The notes under the pieces: generated by a model
What the model was told of the DNA's origin: nothing
The model's input: only the letters and a program-made list of their open reading frames with translations
Databases searched by the model: none
From: Alphaproteobacteria bacterium
Lineage (GTDB): Bacteria; Pseudomonadota; Alphaproteobacteria; CACIAM-22H2
Direction: 5' to 3'
Length of the DNA stretch: 41,937 nt
Assembly: GCA_016793045.1 (NCBI GenBank)
Contig: JAEUKZ010000123.1
Coordinates: 1-41,937, forward strand
Shown here: one piece after another, positions 8,330-16,583 of the stretch
Numbering within the stretch: the first letter of the stretch is position 1
Layout of the letters: each line of letters opens with the position of its first letter
Made by a program: the position numbers and the translations under genes

Positions 8330-8384
8330 GATGGTCGGCCGAGGCGTGGCAGCGTGCGCCGGTCGAACATGCGAGGACCTGCCG

Positions 8385-8942
8385 ATGTCGAAATCCATGC
8401 GCGCGCTCGCGCTGCTCGCCGCCTTCGTTCTGCTTTCGGCTCAGGCGCCGTCGCCCTATGCCGGCCACGCCAGCCGCGAGATCAAGGCCCTGTCGGATGA
8501 GGAAACCGCCGACCTCCTCGCGGGCCGCGGCATGGGGCTCGCGGTGGCGGCGGAGATGAACGGCTATCCCGGCCCGATGCACGTTCTCGAACTGGCCGAC
8601 GCGCTGCACCTGACGCCGGAGCAGCGCGCGGCGACCGCCGCCCTGATCGCGCCGATGCGCGAGCGCGCGCAGCAGCTCGGCCGCGACGTGGTTGCCGCCG
8701 AGGCGGCACTGGAGCGCGCCTTCGTCGCCCACACCTTGGATTCGGCTGCGTTGCAGGCGCAGGTGATGCGGATCGCCGAATTGCGCGGCCGCCTCCGCGC
8801 CGTTCACCTCGAAACCCACCTGGCGCAGCGCGCCATCCTGCGCCCCGAGCAGCTCGCGCACTACGCCGCTCTGCGCGGCTATGGCGACAGGGGTTCGCCG
8901 ACGCCGGCGCCGGCCCATCCGATGCGCGGCCACCGCCACTAG
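8385..8942 (+). CDS. Spy/CpxP-like periplasmic protein (LTxxQ family)
   Basis: The 185-residue product has an N-terminal signal peptide (MSKSMRALALLAAFVLLSAQ, to about residue 22) and a long helical body. LTPEQRAATAALIAPMRERA resembles the LTxxQ motif of Spy/CpxP and of CnrR-like metal sensors, and a second similar motif LRPEQLAHY lies near the C-terminus. Such proteins are periplasmic ATP-independent chaperones or stress/metal sensors. The C-terminus ends HPMRGHRH, rich in His. ATG at 8385 has GAGGA about 8 bases upstream; an in-frame ATG at 8328 would put 19 extra residues before the signal peptide. It lies downstream of the Crp-family gene and of the palindrome, and converges with ppk2 after 10 bases. 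Confidence 0.72.
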   Translation: MSKSMRALALLAAFVLLSAQAPSPYAGHASREIKALSDEETADLLAGRGMGLAVAAEMNGYPGPMHVLELADALHLTPEQRAATAALIAPMRERAQQLGRDVVAAEAALERAFVAHTLDSAALQAQVMRIAELRGRLRAVHLETHLAQRAILRPEQLAHYAALRGYGDRGSPTPAPAHPMRGHRH

Positions 8943-8952
8943 GAGCCGGCGC

Positions 8953-9831
8953 CTACTCGTTCTCGAGCGCGGTGCGGGCGGCGTCGAGGGCGCGCTTCTT
9001 GTCGCGCTCGATCTTGGGATAGGCGAGGTTGAGGCTCGTCAGCGTCTCGACGATCGCGTCGGCGACGACGAGGCGGGTGAACCACTTGTTGTCGGCGGGA
9101 ACGACGTACCACGGCGCGCATTCGTGCGCGGTGTTGCGGATCATGTCCTCGTAGGCGTTCATGTAGGCGGACCAGTGCTGGCGCTCGAGCACGTCGCCGG
9201 CGGCGAACTTCCAGTTCTTCTCGGGATCGTCGAGCCGTTCGAGGAACCGCTTGCGCTGCTCCTTCTTGGAGACGTGGAGGAAGAACTTGCGGATCACCGT
9301 GCCGTTGCGCGCGAGGTAGCGCTCGAAGGCGTTGATGTCCTCGAAGCGCTCGCGCCAGATCTTCTTGCCGACGAGCTCGTGCGGCAGCCGCTGGCGCGCC
9401 AGGATGTCCGGGTGCACGCGCACCACCAGAACCTCCTCGTAGTAGGAGCGGTTGAAGATGCCGATGCGGCCGCGCTCGGGCAGCGCGCGGGTGGTGCGCC
9501 ACATGAAGTCGTGGTCGATCTCCTCCGGCGATGGCGCCTTGAACGACCATACCTGGCAGCCCTGCGGATTGACGCCGGACATGACGTGCTTGATCGCGCT
9601 GTCCTTGCCCGCCGCGTCCATCGCCTGGAAGATCAGCAGCAGCGACCAGCGGTCCTGCGCGTAGAGCATGTCCTGCAGCACGGTCAGGCGCTTGACGCCC
9701 TCCTGCAGCAGCGCGCGCGCCTCCTCCTTGGAATGGGTCAGCCCGTTGATGTCGCCGGGATCGAAATCGGCGAGGCGGAACTTGCCGCCGTCGTCGACGC
9801 GGTAGCAGTCCGACAGCTTGCCCGGCTTCAT
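8953..9831 (-). CDS. ppk2: Polyphosphate kinase 2 family protein (PPK2)
   Basis: The 292-residue product is a single-domain PPK2 that transfers phosphate between polyphosphate and nucleotides in the cytoplasm. The Walker A-like loop is FQAMDAAGKDSAIKHVMSG (about residues 67-85), followed by GVNPQGCQVWSFKAPSPEE and the Walker B/lid segment RGRIGIFNRSYYEEVLVVRV. These match the short PPK2 subfamily that phosphorylates AMP or ADP. ATG at 9831 overlaps the stop of the small Trp-rich gene by 4 bases (ATGA), so the two are translationally coupled. The pair lies directly downstream of glnD on the same strand. Confidence 0.95.
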   Translation of the reverse strand: MKPGKLSDCYRVDDGGKFRLADFDPGDINGLTHSKEEARALLQEGVKRLTVLQDMLYAQDRWSLLLIFQAMDAAGKDSAIKHVMSGVNPQGCQVWSFKAPSPEEIDHDFMWRTTRALPERGRIGIFNRSYYEEVLVVRVHPDILARQRLPHELVGKKIWRERFEDINAFERYLARNGTVIRKFFLHVSKKEQRKRFLERLDDPEKNWKFAAGDVLERQHWSAYMNAYEDMIRNTAHECAPWYVVPADNKWFTRLVVADAIVETLTSLNLAYPKIERDKKRALDAARTALENE

Positions 9832-10115
9832 CGCTTCTGCGGCCCCTTGAGCCAGGGCGCCCAGGCGGCGCGCCACAGCTCGAACCACATCGTCCACGGC
9901 CACAACGGAGACCACGGCGACGGCGCGGCCCCGTGTGCGCCCGAGACGAAGGGCGGCAGCAGGCCGGGCGTCAGCTGCGCGATCGCCTTGGTGAGATCGG
10001 GCGCGCCGGCGAAGGCGAGCACGAGATACTCGCTGTCGCCGCTCTCGCTGCGCCCGCCGCGGATCTCGAGCGTCAGTCCGGGCGCGTCGGCGCGGGCGGT
10101 CCAGTCTTCGGCCAT
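9828..10115 (-). CDS. Small Trp-rich hypothetical protein coupled to PPK2
   Basis: I do not recognise this 95-residue product. The first 50 residues look like a small alpha/beta fold (LTLEIRGGRSESGDSEYLVL, then LTKAIAQLTPGLLPPF). The C-terminal third is strikingly rich in Trp and Pro (PWSPLWPWTMWFELWRAAWA), with nine Trp in about 30 residues, suggesting membrane-surface or protein docking. It is likely real: a GGAGG sits 6 bases before the ATG, and its stop overlaps the ppk2 start as ATGA. It starts 78 bases after the glnD stop. A role in polyphosphate or storage-granule binding is only a guess from its partner. Confidence 0.7.
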   Translation of the reverse strand: MAEDWTARADAPGLTLEIRGGRSESGDSEYLVLAFAGAPDLTKAIAQLTPGLLPPFVSGAHGAAPSPWSPLWPWTMWFELWRAAWAPWLKGPQKR

Positions 10116-10193
10116 GGGTCCTCCGGGCGAGGCGGTGGTCGCGTCGACAGGCTATCACGAAACCGCAATCGCCGCGCCGGAACGGCTGCCCCG

Positions 10194-12980
10194 CTACTCC
10201 GCCGCCGCGGCGCGGTCGTCCTTCGCGGTCGGCGCGTCGGGTGCTTCCGGGCCCGCGAGCGCGGCGAGCAGGCGTTCGCGCACGCGGCGCAGCTTCGCGT
10301 CCTCGTCGACTTTGTGGCCGAACACGTCCTTGACGTAGAACACGTCGACGACGCGCTCGCCGTAGGTCGCGATCTTCGCGGCGCCGATCGACAGGCCGAG
10401 ATTGGTGATCGCGTCGGTGACGTCGAACAGCAGGCCGGAGCGGTCGCGGCCGTTGATCTCGATCACGGTATGGGTGCGCGACGCGGTGTTGTCGAAGATG
10501 ACGCGCGGCGGCACGGTGAACACCGCGGCGCGGCTCTGGAAGGCCGGGCGCTTGGCCAGCTGCTCCTTGATCCGCAGCCGGCCCGACAGCGCCTGCTCGA
10601 TCCGCGTCGACAGCCGCGCCAGCCGCTCGGGCTTGTCGAAGGCGGCGGCGGCGCCTTCGCCGGCCCCGCCGGCTTCCTGGATCACGAAGCTGTCGAGCGC
10701 CATGCCGTCGGTCGTGGTGAAGATCTGCGCCGCGACGATGTTGGCGCCGGACAGCGCCATCGCCCCGGCGATGCGGCTGAACAGGCCGGGGTGGTCGGTG
10801 GTGTAGATGGTGATCTCGGTGACGGCGCGCGCGCGGTCGATGCGGGTGTCGACCGCGACGGGGGCGTCGCGACGGTCGGCGTCGCGCATGAAGCGCGCGT
10901 GGCGGGCGAGCGTCGCGGCGTCGAGCGACAGAAAATAGGCCGGGTAGCCGCGCGCCAGATGGCGCTCGATCTCCGCCTTGGGCCAGTCCTTGAGTTCCTC
11001 CGCCAGCGCCGCCTGCGCCGCCGCGACGCGCACCCTGATGCTGTCGTCCGCGGTGGCACCCAGCAGCGCTTCCTCCGCGGCCCAGTAGAGCTCGCGCAGC
11101 AGCGTCGCCTTCCAGTTGTTCCACACGTTGGGGCCGACGGCCTTGATGTCGACGACCGTGAGGCAAAGCAGCAGGCGCAGCCGCTCGGGCGACTGCACGC
11201 GCGCGACGAAGTCGCGGATCGTCTGCGGATCGTGGATGTCGCGCTTGAACGCGGTCGACGACATGGCGAGGTGATATCGCACGAGCCAGGAGACGGTCTC
11301 GGTCTCCTCCTCGGTGAGGCCGAGGCGCGGTCCCAGCTTGAGCGCGATCTCGGCGCCGAGCACCGAATGGTCGCCGCCGCGGCCCTTGGCGATGTCGTGC
11401 AGCAGCACGGCGAGGTAGAGCGCACGTCGCGACTGGATCTTGTGGATGACGTCGGAGGCGAGCGGATGCTCGGCCTTGAGCGCGCCCGATTCGATCCGTG
11501 CGAGGATGCCGATGGCGAAGATGGTGTGCTCGTCGACCGTGTACACGTGGTACATGTCGTGCTGCGTCTGCGCGACGACGCGGCCGAAATCGGGCACGAA
11601 GCGGCCGAACACGCCGGCCTCGTTCATCGCGCGCAGCACGCGCTCGCTGTCCGCGCCGGTCAGGATCTCCATGAAGATGCGGTTCGCCTCCGCGTCCGCG
11701 CGCACGCGCGCGTCGACGAGGCGGAGATTCTGCCGGATCAGCCGCAGCGCCGCCGGATGGATGGTCAGCCCGTGCGCGTGGCTGGTGCGGAAGATCCGCA
11801 GCATGTTGACGGGGTCGGCGAGAAACGCCTTCTCGTCGGCGACGTTCAGCCGGTCGTGCTCGAGCACGAAATCGTCGACGCGCTGCTGGCGCTTCAGGAA
11901 GTTGGCGAACTTCAGCTTCTGCAGCAGGCCCGGCTTGTTCTCGGTCTCGATCTCCAGCGCCGTGCAGAACACGCCCGTCAGGTGGCCGACCGTCTTGGCG
12001 ACGAGGTAGTAGTGCTTCATCAGCCGCTCGACGCCGAGCGTGCCGCGATGGTCGGTGTAGCCCATGCGGCGCGCGATCTCGCTCTGGAAATCGAAGGTCA
12101 GGCGGTCCTCGGGCCGGCCGGCGAGATAGTGGAGGTGGCAGCGCAGGGTCCACAGGAACTCCTCCGCCTTGGCGAAGTTCTCCGCCTCCTTCTGGGTGAT
12201 CACGCCCTTGGCGACGAGGCCTTCGACCTTGTCGACGCGATGGGTGTACTTGGCGATCCAGAACAGCGTGTGGAGGTCGCGCAGGCCGCCCTTGCCCTCC
12301 TTGATGTTGGGCTCGACGACGTAGCGCGAATCGCCCATCCGTTTGTGGCGCTGCTCGCGCTCGCCGAGCTTGGCGGCGACGAATTCGCGCGCAGTGCCGG
12401 ACACGACCTCGTCGAAGAAGCGCGCCCGCGCGGTCTGGTAGAGCTTGTCGTCGCCCCAGAGATAACGCGCTTCGAGGAAGGCGGTGCGGATCGTCATGTC
12501 GGCGCGGGTCTGGCGGATCGCCTCGTCGAGCGAGCGCGTCGCATGGCCGACCTTGAGGCCGAGGTCCCAGAGGAAATAGAGGATGTACTCGACGATCTGC
12601 TCCGTTCGCGGCGTTTCCTTGAACGGGTAGAGGAACAGAAGGTCGATGTCGGAATGCGGCGCAAGCTCGCCGCGGCCGTAGCCGCCGACGGCGACGATCG
12701 CCATCTTCTCGCCTGACGTCGGGTTGGCGGTCGGATAAACGTGGCGGTCGGCGTGGTCGTGGATCAGGCGGATGATCTGGTCGATCAGGAACGACGTACC
12801 GCGCACCGCCGCGGCGCCGTCCTGGCTGGCGAAAAACCGCTCCTGGATGATGGCACGGCCGCGCGCCAGCGCGTCCTTGAGCAGCGCCAGCACCGCCGGT
12901 CGCCCGTCGGCGCCGTCAAGGGCCGCGGCGACGGCGCGCCGGTCGATGATGTCGCGCTGGTGGGGGATCGGCTTGGTCAT
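10194..12980 (-). CDS. glnD: [Protein-PII] uridylyltransferase / uridylyl-removing enzyme
   Basis: The 928-residue bifunctional sensor of glutamine uridylylates and deuridylylates PII proteins, setting nitrogen control. Domains in order: nucleotidyltransferase (GGYGRGELAPHSDIDLLFLY, with G99-G100 and metal ligands D111 and D113), PII-UTase linker (to about 480), HD hydrolase domain (LLHDIAKGRGGDHS, H528-D529), then two ACT domains (about 730-790, DHPGLFSRIAGAMA, and about 840-895, DRSGLLFDVTDAI). All key residues are present and the length is normal. ATG 12980 fits the family. In many alphaproteobacteria glnD directly precedes murJ and trpS; here seven accessory genes separate glnD from murJ. 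Confidence 0.97.
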   Translation of the reverse strand: MTKPIPHQRDIIDRRAVAAALDGADGRPAVLALLKDALARGRAIIQERFFASQDGAAAVRGTSFLIDQIIRLIHDHADRHVYPTANPTSGEKMAIVAVGGYGRGELAPHSDIDLLFLYPFKETPRTEQIVEYILYFLWDLGLKVGHATRSLDEAIRQTRADMTIRTAFLEARYLWGDDKLYQTARARFFDEVVSGTAREFVAAKLGEREQRHKRMGDSRYVVEPNIKEGKGGLRDLHTLFWIAKYTHRVDKVEGLVAKGVITQKEAENFAKAEEFLWTLRCHLHYLAGRPEDRLTFDFQSEIARRMGYTDHRGTLGVERLMKHYYLVAKTVGHLTGVFCTALEIETENKPGLLQKLKFANFLKRQQRVDDFVLEHDRLNVADEKAFLADPVNMLRIFRTSHAHGLTIHPAALRLIRQNLRLVDARVRADAEANRIFMEILTGADSERVLRAMNEAGVFGRFVPDFGRVVAQTQHDMYHVYTVDEHTIFAIGILARIESGALKAEHPLASDVIHKIQSRRALYLAVLLHDIAKGRGGDHSVLGAEIALKLGPRLGLTEEETETVSWLVRYHLAMSSTAFKRDIHDPQTIRDFVARVQSPERLRLLLCLTVVDIKAVGPNVWNNWKATLLRELYWAAEEALLGATADDSIRVRVAAAQAALAEELKDWPKAEIERHLARGYPAYFLSLDAATLARHARFMRDADRRDAPVAVDTRIDRARAVTEITIYTTDHPGLFSRIAGAMALSGANIVAAQIFTTTDGMALDSFVIQEAGGAGEGAAAAFDKPERLARLSTRIEQALSGRLRIKEQLAKRPAFQSRAAVFTVPPRVIFDNTASRTHTVIEINGRDRSGLLFDVTDAITNLGLSIGAAKIATYGERVVDVFYVKDVFGHKVDEDAKLRRVRERLLAALAGPEAPDAPTAKDDRAAAAE

Positions 12981-13064
12981 GGCGCAGGCGCGGCTTCGGG
13001 CGGCTTTCGGCTATGGCGGCCTTTCGGGCGGGAAGCGCTCGACGGGTCCGGCCGTTCTCCTATC

Positions 13065-13095
13065 ATTATAGGGCGAAGCGGCGCGCCAGCGCCAA
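13065..13095 (-). promoter_or_regulatory. Possible glnD promoter
   Basis: On the minus strand a perfect TATAAT (13070-13065) stands out in a GC-rich region, with TTGGCG (13095-13090) upstream at a long spacing of 19. The predicted start near 13058 leaves a leader of about 78 bases before glnD. On the plus strand the same AT-rich patch contains TATCAT, which could serve the lipoprotein gene. Confidence 0.4.
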
Positions 13096-13146
13096 GGGCG
13101 GGCGCGGGCGGTCGCCGTGGCGGGCCGGGCAGGCGAAGGGGCAGTC

Positions 13147-13770
13147 ATGCGCAATGCGAGATCGGTTCCGGGCACGGCCGGCGCGACCCTGGCGGTCGCC
13201 GCGATGGTCCTGTCCGGCTGCCAGGGTGGCGGCTATGGCGGCGGCGCGGCGGCGCCGGCGCCCAGCCCGCCGGCGGTGAGCTATGCCGGCAGCGGCGTGA
13301 TCGAGGTCGTCGCGACCGACCGCCAGCCGATCACGGATGTGGAGATCGTCGGGCCGCGCGGCCCGCTGCCGAGCGCGCTCTCCGTCCACCGCGAGGACGC
13401 GGGCGGGACGGCCACGGCCGGCGGCGGTCCGCCCCATCCGATGTCGGGCGGCATGCAGATGCTCAATTTCCTGCCGCTGCTCAGTTTCGGCGTCGGCTAC
13501 GGCCGCTATGGCGGCGGCGTCTTCACCGGCAGCGGTGTCGCCTTCGGCGTGCCGCCGCAGGCCTTCGTGCCCGGCTACTACGGCGGCTCGGCGCTGGCCG
13601 GCGGGGCGCCATCGTCCGGCATGGTCCGCTCGACCGCGCGGGTGACCCTCGACGAGCCTGCGGCCTACCAGCGCGAGTGGCGCCAGTCGGTGGTGCGGGT
13701 CCGCTTCGGCACCGACCAGGGTGCTTCGGCGCAGGAGTTTCCGGCGCCCGATCCGGGCGCCGGCCGGTGA
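13147..13770 (+). CDS. Gly-rich putative lipoprotein of unknown function
   Basis: The 207-residue product has a lipoprotein signal (hydrophobic stretch, then lipobox LSGC at about residues 22-25), so it is probably anchored to a membrane on the periplasmic side. After a Gly/Ala/Pro linker comes a beta-rich patch (GSGVIEVVATDRQPITDVEI), a central Gly- and Tyr-rich low-complexity region (FGVGYGRYGGGVFTGSGVAF) and a C-terminal segment with several basic residues. I recognise no domain. ATG at 13147 has GAAGGGG upstream and places the lipobox correctly. It is divergent from glnD and about 180 bases before the first TSUP permease. Confidence 0.75.
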   Translation: MRNARSVPGTAGATLAVAAMVLSGCQGGGYGGGAAAPAPSPPAVSYAGSGVIEVVATDRQPITDVEIVGPRGPLPSALSVHREDAGGTATAGGGPPHPMSGGMQMLNFLPLLSFGVGYGRYGGGVFTGSGVAFGVPPQAFVPGYYGGSALAGGAPSSGMVRSTARVTLDEPAAYQREWRQSVVRVRFGTDQGASAQEFPAPDPGAGR

Positions 13771-13906
13771 ATCCGGCGCCGGCGGCGCCGAAAATCGCGC
13801 ACCCGGCCGGAAAGCGCTTGCAGCGCGCGGCGCACGGCGCGAAGGTGCGATGTATGCGGTCACGCCAGGGCGGCGCGGTCGCGGCGCGAGGAGGCCGGCG
13901 CCGGCA

Positions 13907-13927
13907 CGCGACCCGCAAGCGGTCGCG
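13907..13927. other. Intergenic inverted repeat upstream of the first TSUP gene
   Basis: CGCGACC and GGTCGCG are perfect complements separated by 7 bases, in the 181-base gap between the lipoprotein and TSUP genes. No T-tract follows, so it is not a clear intrinsic terminator. It could be an operator or simply a chance GC-rich hairpin. The rest of the gap shows nothing I can name. Confidence 0.3.
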
Positions 13928-13951
13928 GGCGGCGGCGGTCATTGTTCGTAA

Positions 13952-14875
13952 ATGCTGATCTATCTTCCAATCGCCGAAATTTCGGTCGATGCGCTCGTGA
14001 TCCTGGGCCTTGGCGCGGGCGTGGGCTTCCTCTCGGGGCTGTTCGGCGTCGGCGGCGGCTTTCTCATGACCCCGCTGCTGATCTTCATCGGCGTGCCGCC
14101 GCCGGTCGCGGTGGGCTCGGAGGCGGCGCAGATCGTCGGCTCCTCGGTTTCCGGCGTCCTCGCGCATATGCGCCGCGGCAACGTCGACTTTCGCATGGGC
14201 GCGGTGCTGCTGGTCGGCGGCCTGGTCGGATCGTCGGTCGGCGTCTGGGTCTTCGCGCTGCTGCGCACGCTCGGCCAGATCGACCTGGTGATCTCGCTCG
14301 CCTACGTCGTGACTCTCGGCGCCATCGGCAGCCTGATGCTGGTCGAGGCCATCAACACCGTCTGGCGCGCCCACCGCGGCGCCGGCACCGCCGGCACCAA
14401 GCTGCATCAGCACACCTGGCTGCACGGGATGCCGTTCAAGATGCGCTTCCCGCGCTCGCGCCTCTACATCAGCGCGCTGCTGCCGGCGCTGGTCGGCGCG
14501 CTGGTCGGCCTGCTCGCCGCGCTGATGGGCGTGGGCGGCGGCTTCATCATGGTGCCGGCGATGATCTATCTGCTCGGCATGCCGACCGCGGTGGTCGTCG
14601 GCACGTCGCTGTTCCAGATCATCTTCGTGACCTCGAACGTGACGTTCCTGCAGGCCTACGAGAACCAGACCGTCGACATCATCCTGTCGGTCCTGCTGCT
14701 GATCGGCGGCGTCATCGGGGCGCAGTTCGGCGTGCGGCTGGGCGTGCGGCTGCGCGGCGAACAGCTGCGCGGGCTGATGGCGCTGATGGTGCTCGGCGTC
14801 GCGTTCAAGCTCGCCTTCGACCTCGTGGCGACGCCGGTCGACCTGTTCTCGGTCGCTCGTCCCTACGATCTCTGA
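13952..14875 (+). CDS. TauE/SafE (TSUP) family anion permease, copy 1
   Basis: The 307-residue inner-membrane protein has two repeats of the TSUP half-domain, each beginning with the glycine motif: GVGFLSGLFGVGGGFLMTPL (about residues 22-41) and GLLAALMGVGGGFIMVPAM (about 182-200). A hydrophilic loop with TKLHQHTWLHGMPFKMRFPR separates them. TSUP permeases export sulfite, sulfoacetate, sulfonates or similar organic anions. ATG 13952 follows an in-frame TAA directly, so it is the first possible start, although no clear Shine-Dalgarno is visible. The next gene, 8 bases on, is a paralog of identical length. Confidence 0.93.
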   Translation: MLIYLPIAEISVDALVILGLGAGVGFLSGLFGVGGGFLMTPLLIFIGVPPPVAVGSEAAQIVGSSVSGVLAHMRRGNVDFRMGAVLLVGGLVGSSVGVWVFALLRTLGQIDLVISLAYVVTLGAIGSLMLVEAINTVWRAHRGAGTAGTKLHQHTWLHGMPFKMRFPRSRLYISALLPALVGALVGLLAALMGVGGGFIMVPAMIYLLGMPTAVVVGTSLFQIIFVTSNVTFLQAYENQTVDIILSVLLLIGGVIGAQFGVRLGVRLRGEQLRGLMALMVLGVAFKLAFDLVATPVDLFSVARPYDL

Positions 14876-14883
14876 ATCCGGCG

Positions 14884-15807
14884 ATGATCGACATCCACCT
14901 GCCCATCGCCGATGTCTCGCTCGACCTGCTCACGCTGCTGGCGATCGGCGGCGGCGTCGGCTTCCTGTCGGGGCTGTTCGGCGTCGGCGGCGGCTTCCTG
15001 ATCACCCCGCTGCTCGTCTTCCTCAACGTCTCGCCCGCGATCGCCGCGGCCACCGGCGCCAACACGGTGATCGCGTCGTCGGTGTCGGGCGTGCTGGCGC
15101 AGCTGCGCCGCCGCCAGGTCGACTTCAAGATGGGCGGGCTGCTGCTTGCCGGGGGCTTCGCCGGTTCCGGCGCGAGCGTGGCGCTCGTCTCCGTCCTGCG
15201 CCAGATCGGCCAGATCGACTTCGTGATCTCGCTGTCCTACGTGCTGCTGCTCGGCACCGTCGGCGCGATGATGTTCGCCGAATCGCTGCGCGCGCTGCTG
15301 CGCGTGTCGGCCGCCGGCGGGGTGCCGGCGCGCACCAAGCTGCATCAGCACACCTGGCTGCACGGGCTGCCGTTCAAGACGCGGTTTCCGCGCTCGCGCC
15401 TCTACATCAGCGCGCTGCTGCCGATCCTGGTCGGCTTCGCGGTCGGCGTGCTGTCCGGGATCATGGGCGTGGGCGGCGGCTTCCTGGTCGTGCCCGCGAT
15501 GATCTACGTGCTCGGCATGCCGACGGCGCTCGTCGTCGGCACGTCGCTGTTCCAGATCATCTTCGTCGCCGCGAACGTGACCATCCTGCAGGCCTGGACC
15601 AACCAGACCGTCGACGCGCTGCTCGCGTTCCTGCTGATGATCGGCGGCGGCATCGCGGCGCCGATCGGCGCCGACCTTGGCCGCCGCCTCAAGGCCGCCG
15701 AGATGCGCATCCTCATGGCCGCGCTTGTCCTCGTGGTCGCGATCATCCTCGCCTACGGCCTGATCGCGCCGCCGGTGGACGTGTATTCCGTGAGCGAGCC
15801 GTCATGA
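14884..15807 (+). CDS. TauE/SafE (TSUP) family anion permease, copy 2
   Basis: This 307-residue product is a full-length paralog of its upstream neighbour, with the same two glycine motifs (GVGFLSGLFGVGGGFLITPL and GVLSGIMGVGGGFLVVPAM) and the same charged central loop (TKLHQHTWLHGLPFKTRFPR). Conservation is very uneven: a 33-base stretch at 15334-15366 is identical to 14396-14428, while much else has diverged. The two may form a heterodimer or have split substrates. Its stop overlaps the start of the Alph_Pro_TM gene (ATGA), indicating one operon. Membrane location is clear; substrate is not. Confidence 0.93.
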   Translation: MIDIHLPIADVSLDLLTLLAIGGGVGFLSGLFGVGGGFLITPLLVFLNVSPAIAAATGANTVIASSVSGVLAQLRRRQVDFKMGGLLLAGGFAGSGASVALVSVLRQIGQIDFVISLSYVLLLGTVGAMMFAESLRALLRVSAAGGVPARTKLHQHTWLHGLPFKTRFPRSRLYISALLPILVGFAVGVLSGIMGVGGGFLVVPAMIYVLGMPTALVVGTSLFQIIFVAANVTILQAWTNQTVDALLAFLLMIGGGIAAPIGADLGRRLKAAEMRILMAALVLVVAIILAYGLIAPPVDVYSVSEPS

Positions 15808-16547
15808 GGGCGCGCGCCTTCGCCCTCGTCGCGGCGCTGCTGCTCGCGCTGCAGCCCGCCGCGGCGCGCGCCCAGCAGCTCGTCGCCGACCTTTCCGAGC
15901 ATCTGATCGCGATCACGACCGGTTTTTCCGGGACCGACGTGCTGCTGTTCGGCGCGACCGAGGGTGAGGGCGACGTCGTCGTGATCGTGCGCGGACCGGA
16001 GAGCAACGCCGTCGTGCGCCGCAAGAGCCGCGTCTTCGGCATCTGGATCAACACCAACCAGGTGACGTTGACCGGCGTGCCCGCCTTCTATCGCGTGGCG
16101 TCGAGCCGACCGCTCGGCGAGGTCGCGCCGCCGCAGATCCGCACCCGCCACCAGCTCGGCATCGAGAACCTGCGATTCGGCACGCAGCGCCAGCGCACCC
16201 CGGCGGAGATCGCCGAATTCCGAACCGGGCTGCTGCGCAACAAGGAGCGCGCCGGCCTGTTCTCCGCCGATGTCGGGCGCGTGACATTCCTGGGTCCGCG
16301 CCTGTTCCGTGCGCGCTTCCAGCTTCCGGCGAACGTGCCCACCGGCACCTACACGGTCGAGACGCTGCTGGTCCAGAACGGCCAGGTGGTGGCGGCGCAG
16401 ACGACGCCGATGCTGGTCAGCAAGATCGGCATCGGGGCGGAGGTTTTCGACTTCGCCCATCGCCATGCCGCGATCTATGGCATACTCGCGGTGCTGGTCG
16501 CCGTCGCCGCGGGTTGGGGCGCGAGCGCGGTGTTCCGCAAGAGCTGA
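15804..16547 (+). CDS. TIGR02186/Alph_Pro_TM family protein
   Basis: The 247-residue product has a signal peptide (ALVAALLLALQPAAARA, to about residue 23), a periplasmic beta-rich domain starting LVADLSEHLIAITTGFSGTD, and a single C-terminal transmembrane helix (AIYGILAVLVAVAAGWGASA, about 222-241). GPESNAVVRRKSRVFGIWIN matches the Alph_Pro_TM (TIGR02186) family, which is restricted mainly to alphaproteobacteria and, as I recall, is commonly found next to TauE/SafE permeases. It overlaps the second TSUP gene by 4 bases, which supports a joint role, for example a periplasmic accessory subunit of the exporter. No biochemical function is established to my knowledge. Confidence 0.88.
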   Translation: MRARAFALVAALLLALQPAAARAQQLVADLSEHLIAITTGFSGTDVLLFGATEGEGDVVVIVRGPESNAVVRRKSRVFGIWINTNQVTLTGVPAFYRVASSRPLGEVAPPQIRTRHQLGIENLRFGTQRQRTPAEIAEFRTGLLRNKERAGLFSADVGRVTFLGPRLFRARFQLPANVPTGTYTVETLLVQNGQVVAAQTTPMLVSKIGIGAEVFDFAHRHAAIYGILAVLVAVAAGWGASAVFRKS

Positions 16548-16583
16548 ACGGCAAAGATCCTTTTCGCCCGGGGACGAGATGGC

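Noticed and set aside
9933-12716. Open frame of 927 codons on the plus strand opposite glnD
   Set aside because: Shadow of glnD: the composition is His/Arg/Asp/Gly-rich with no domain, and glnD on the other strand is unambiguous.
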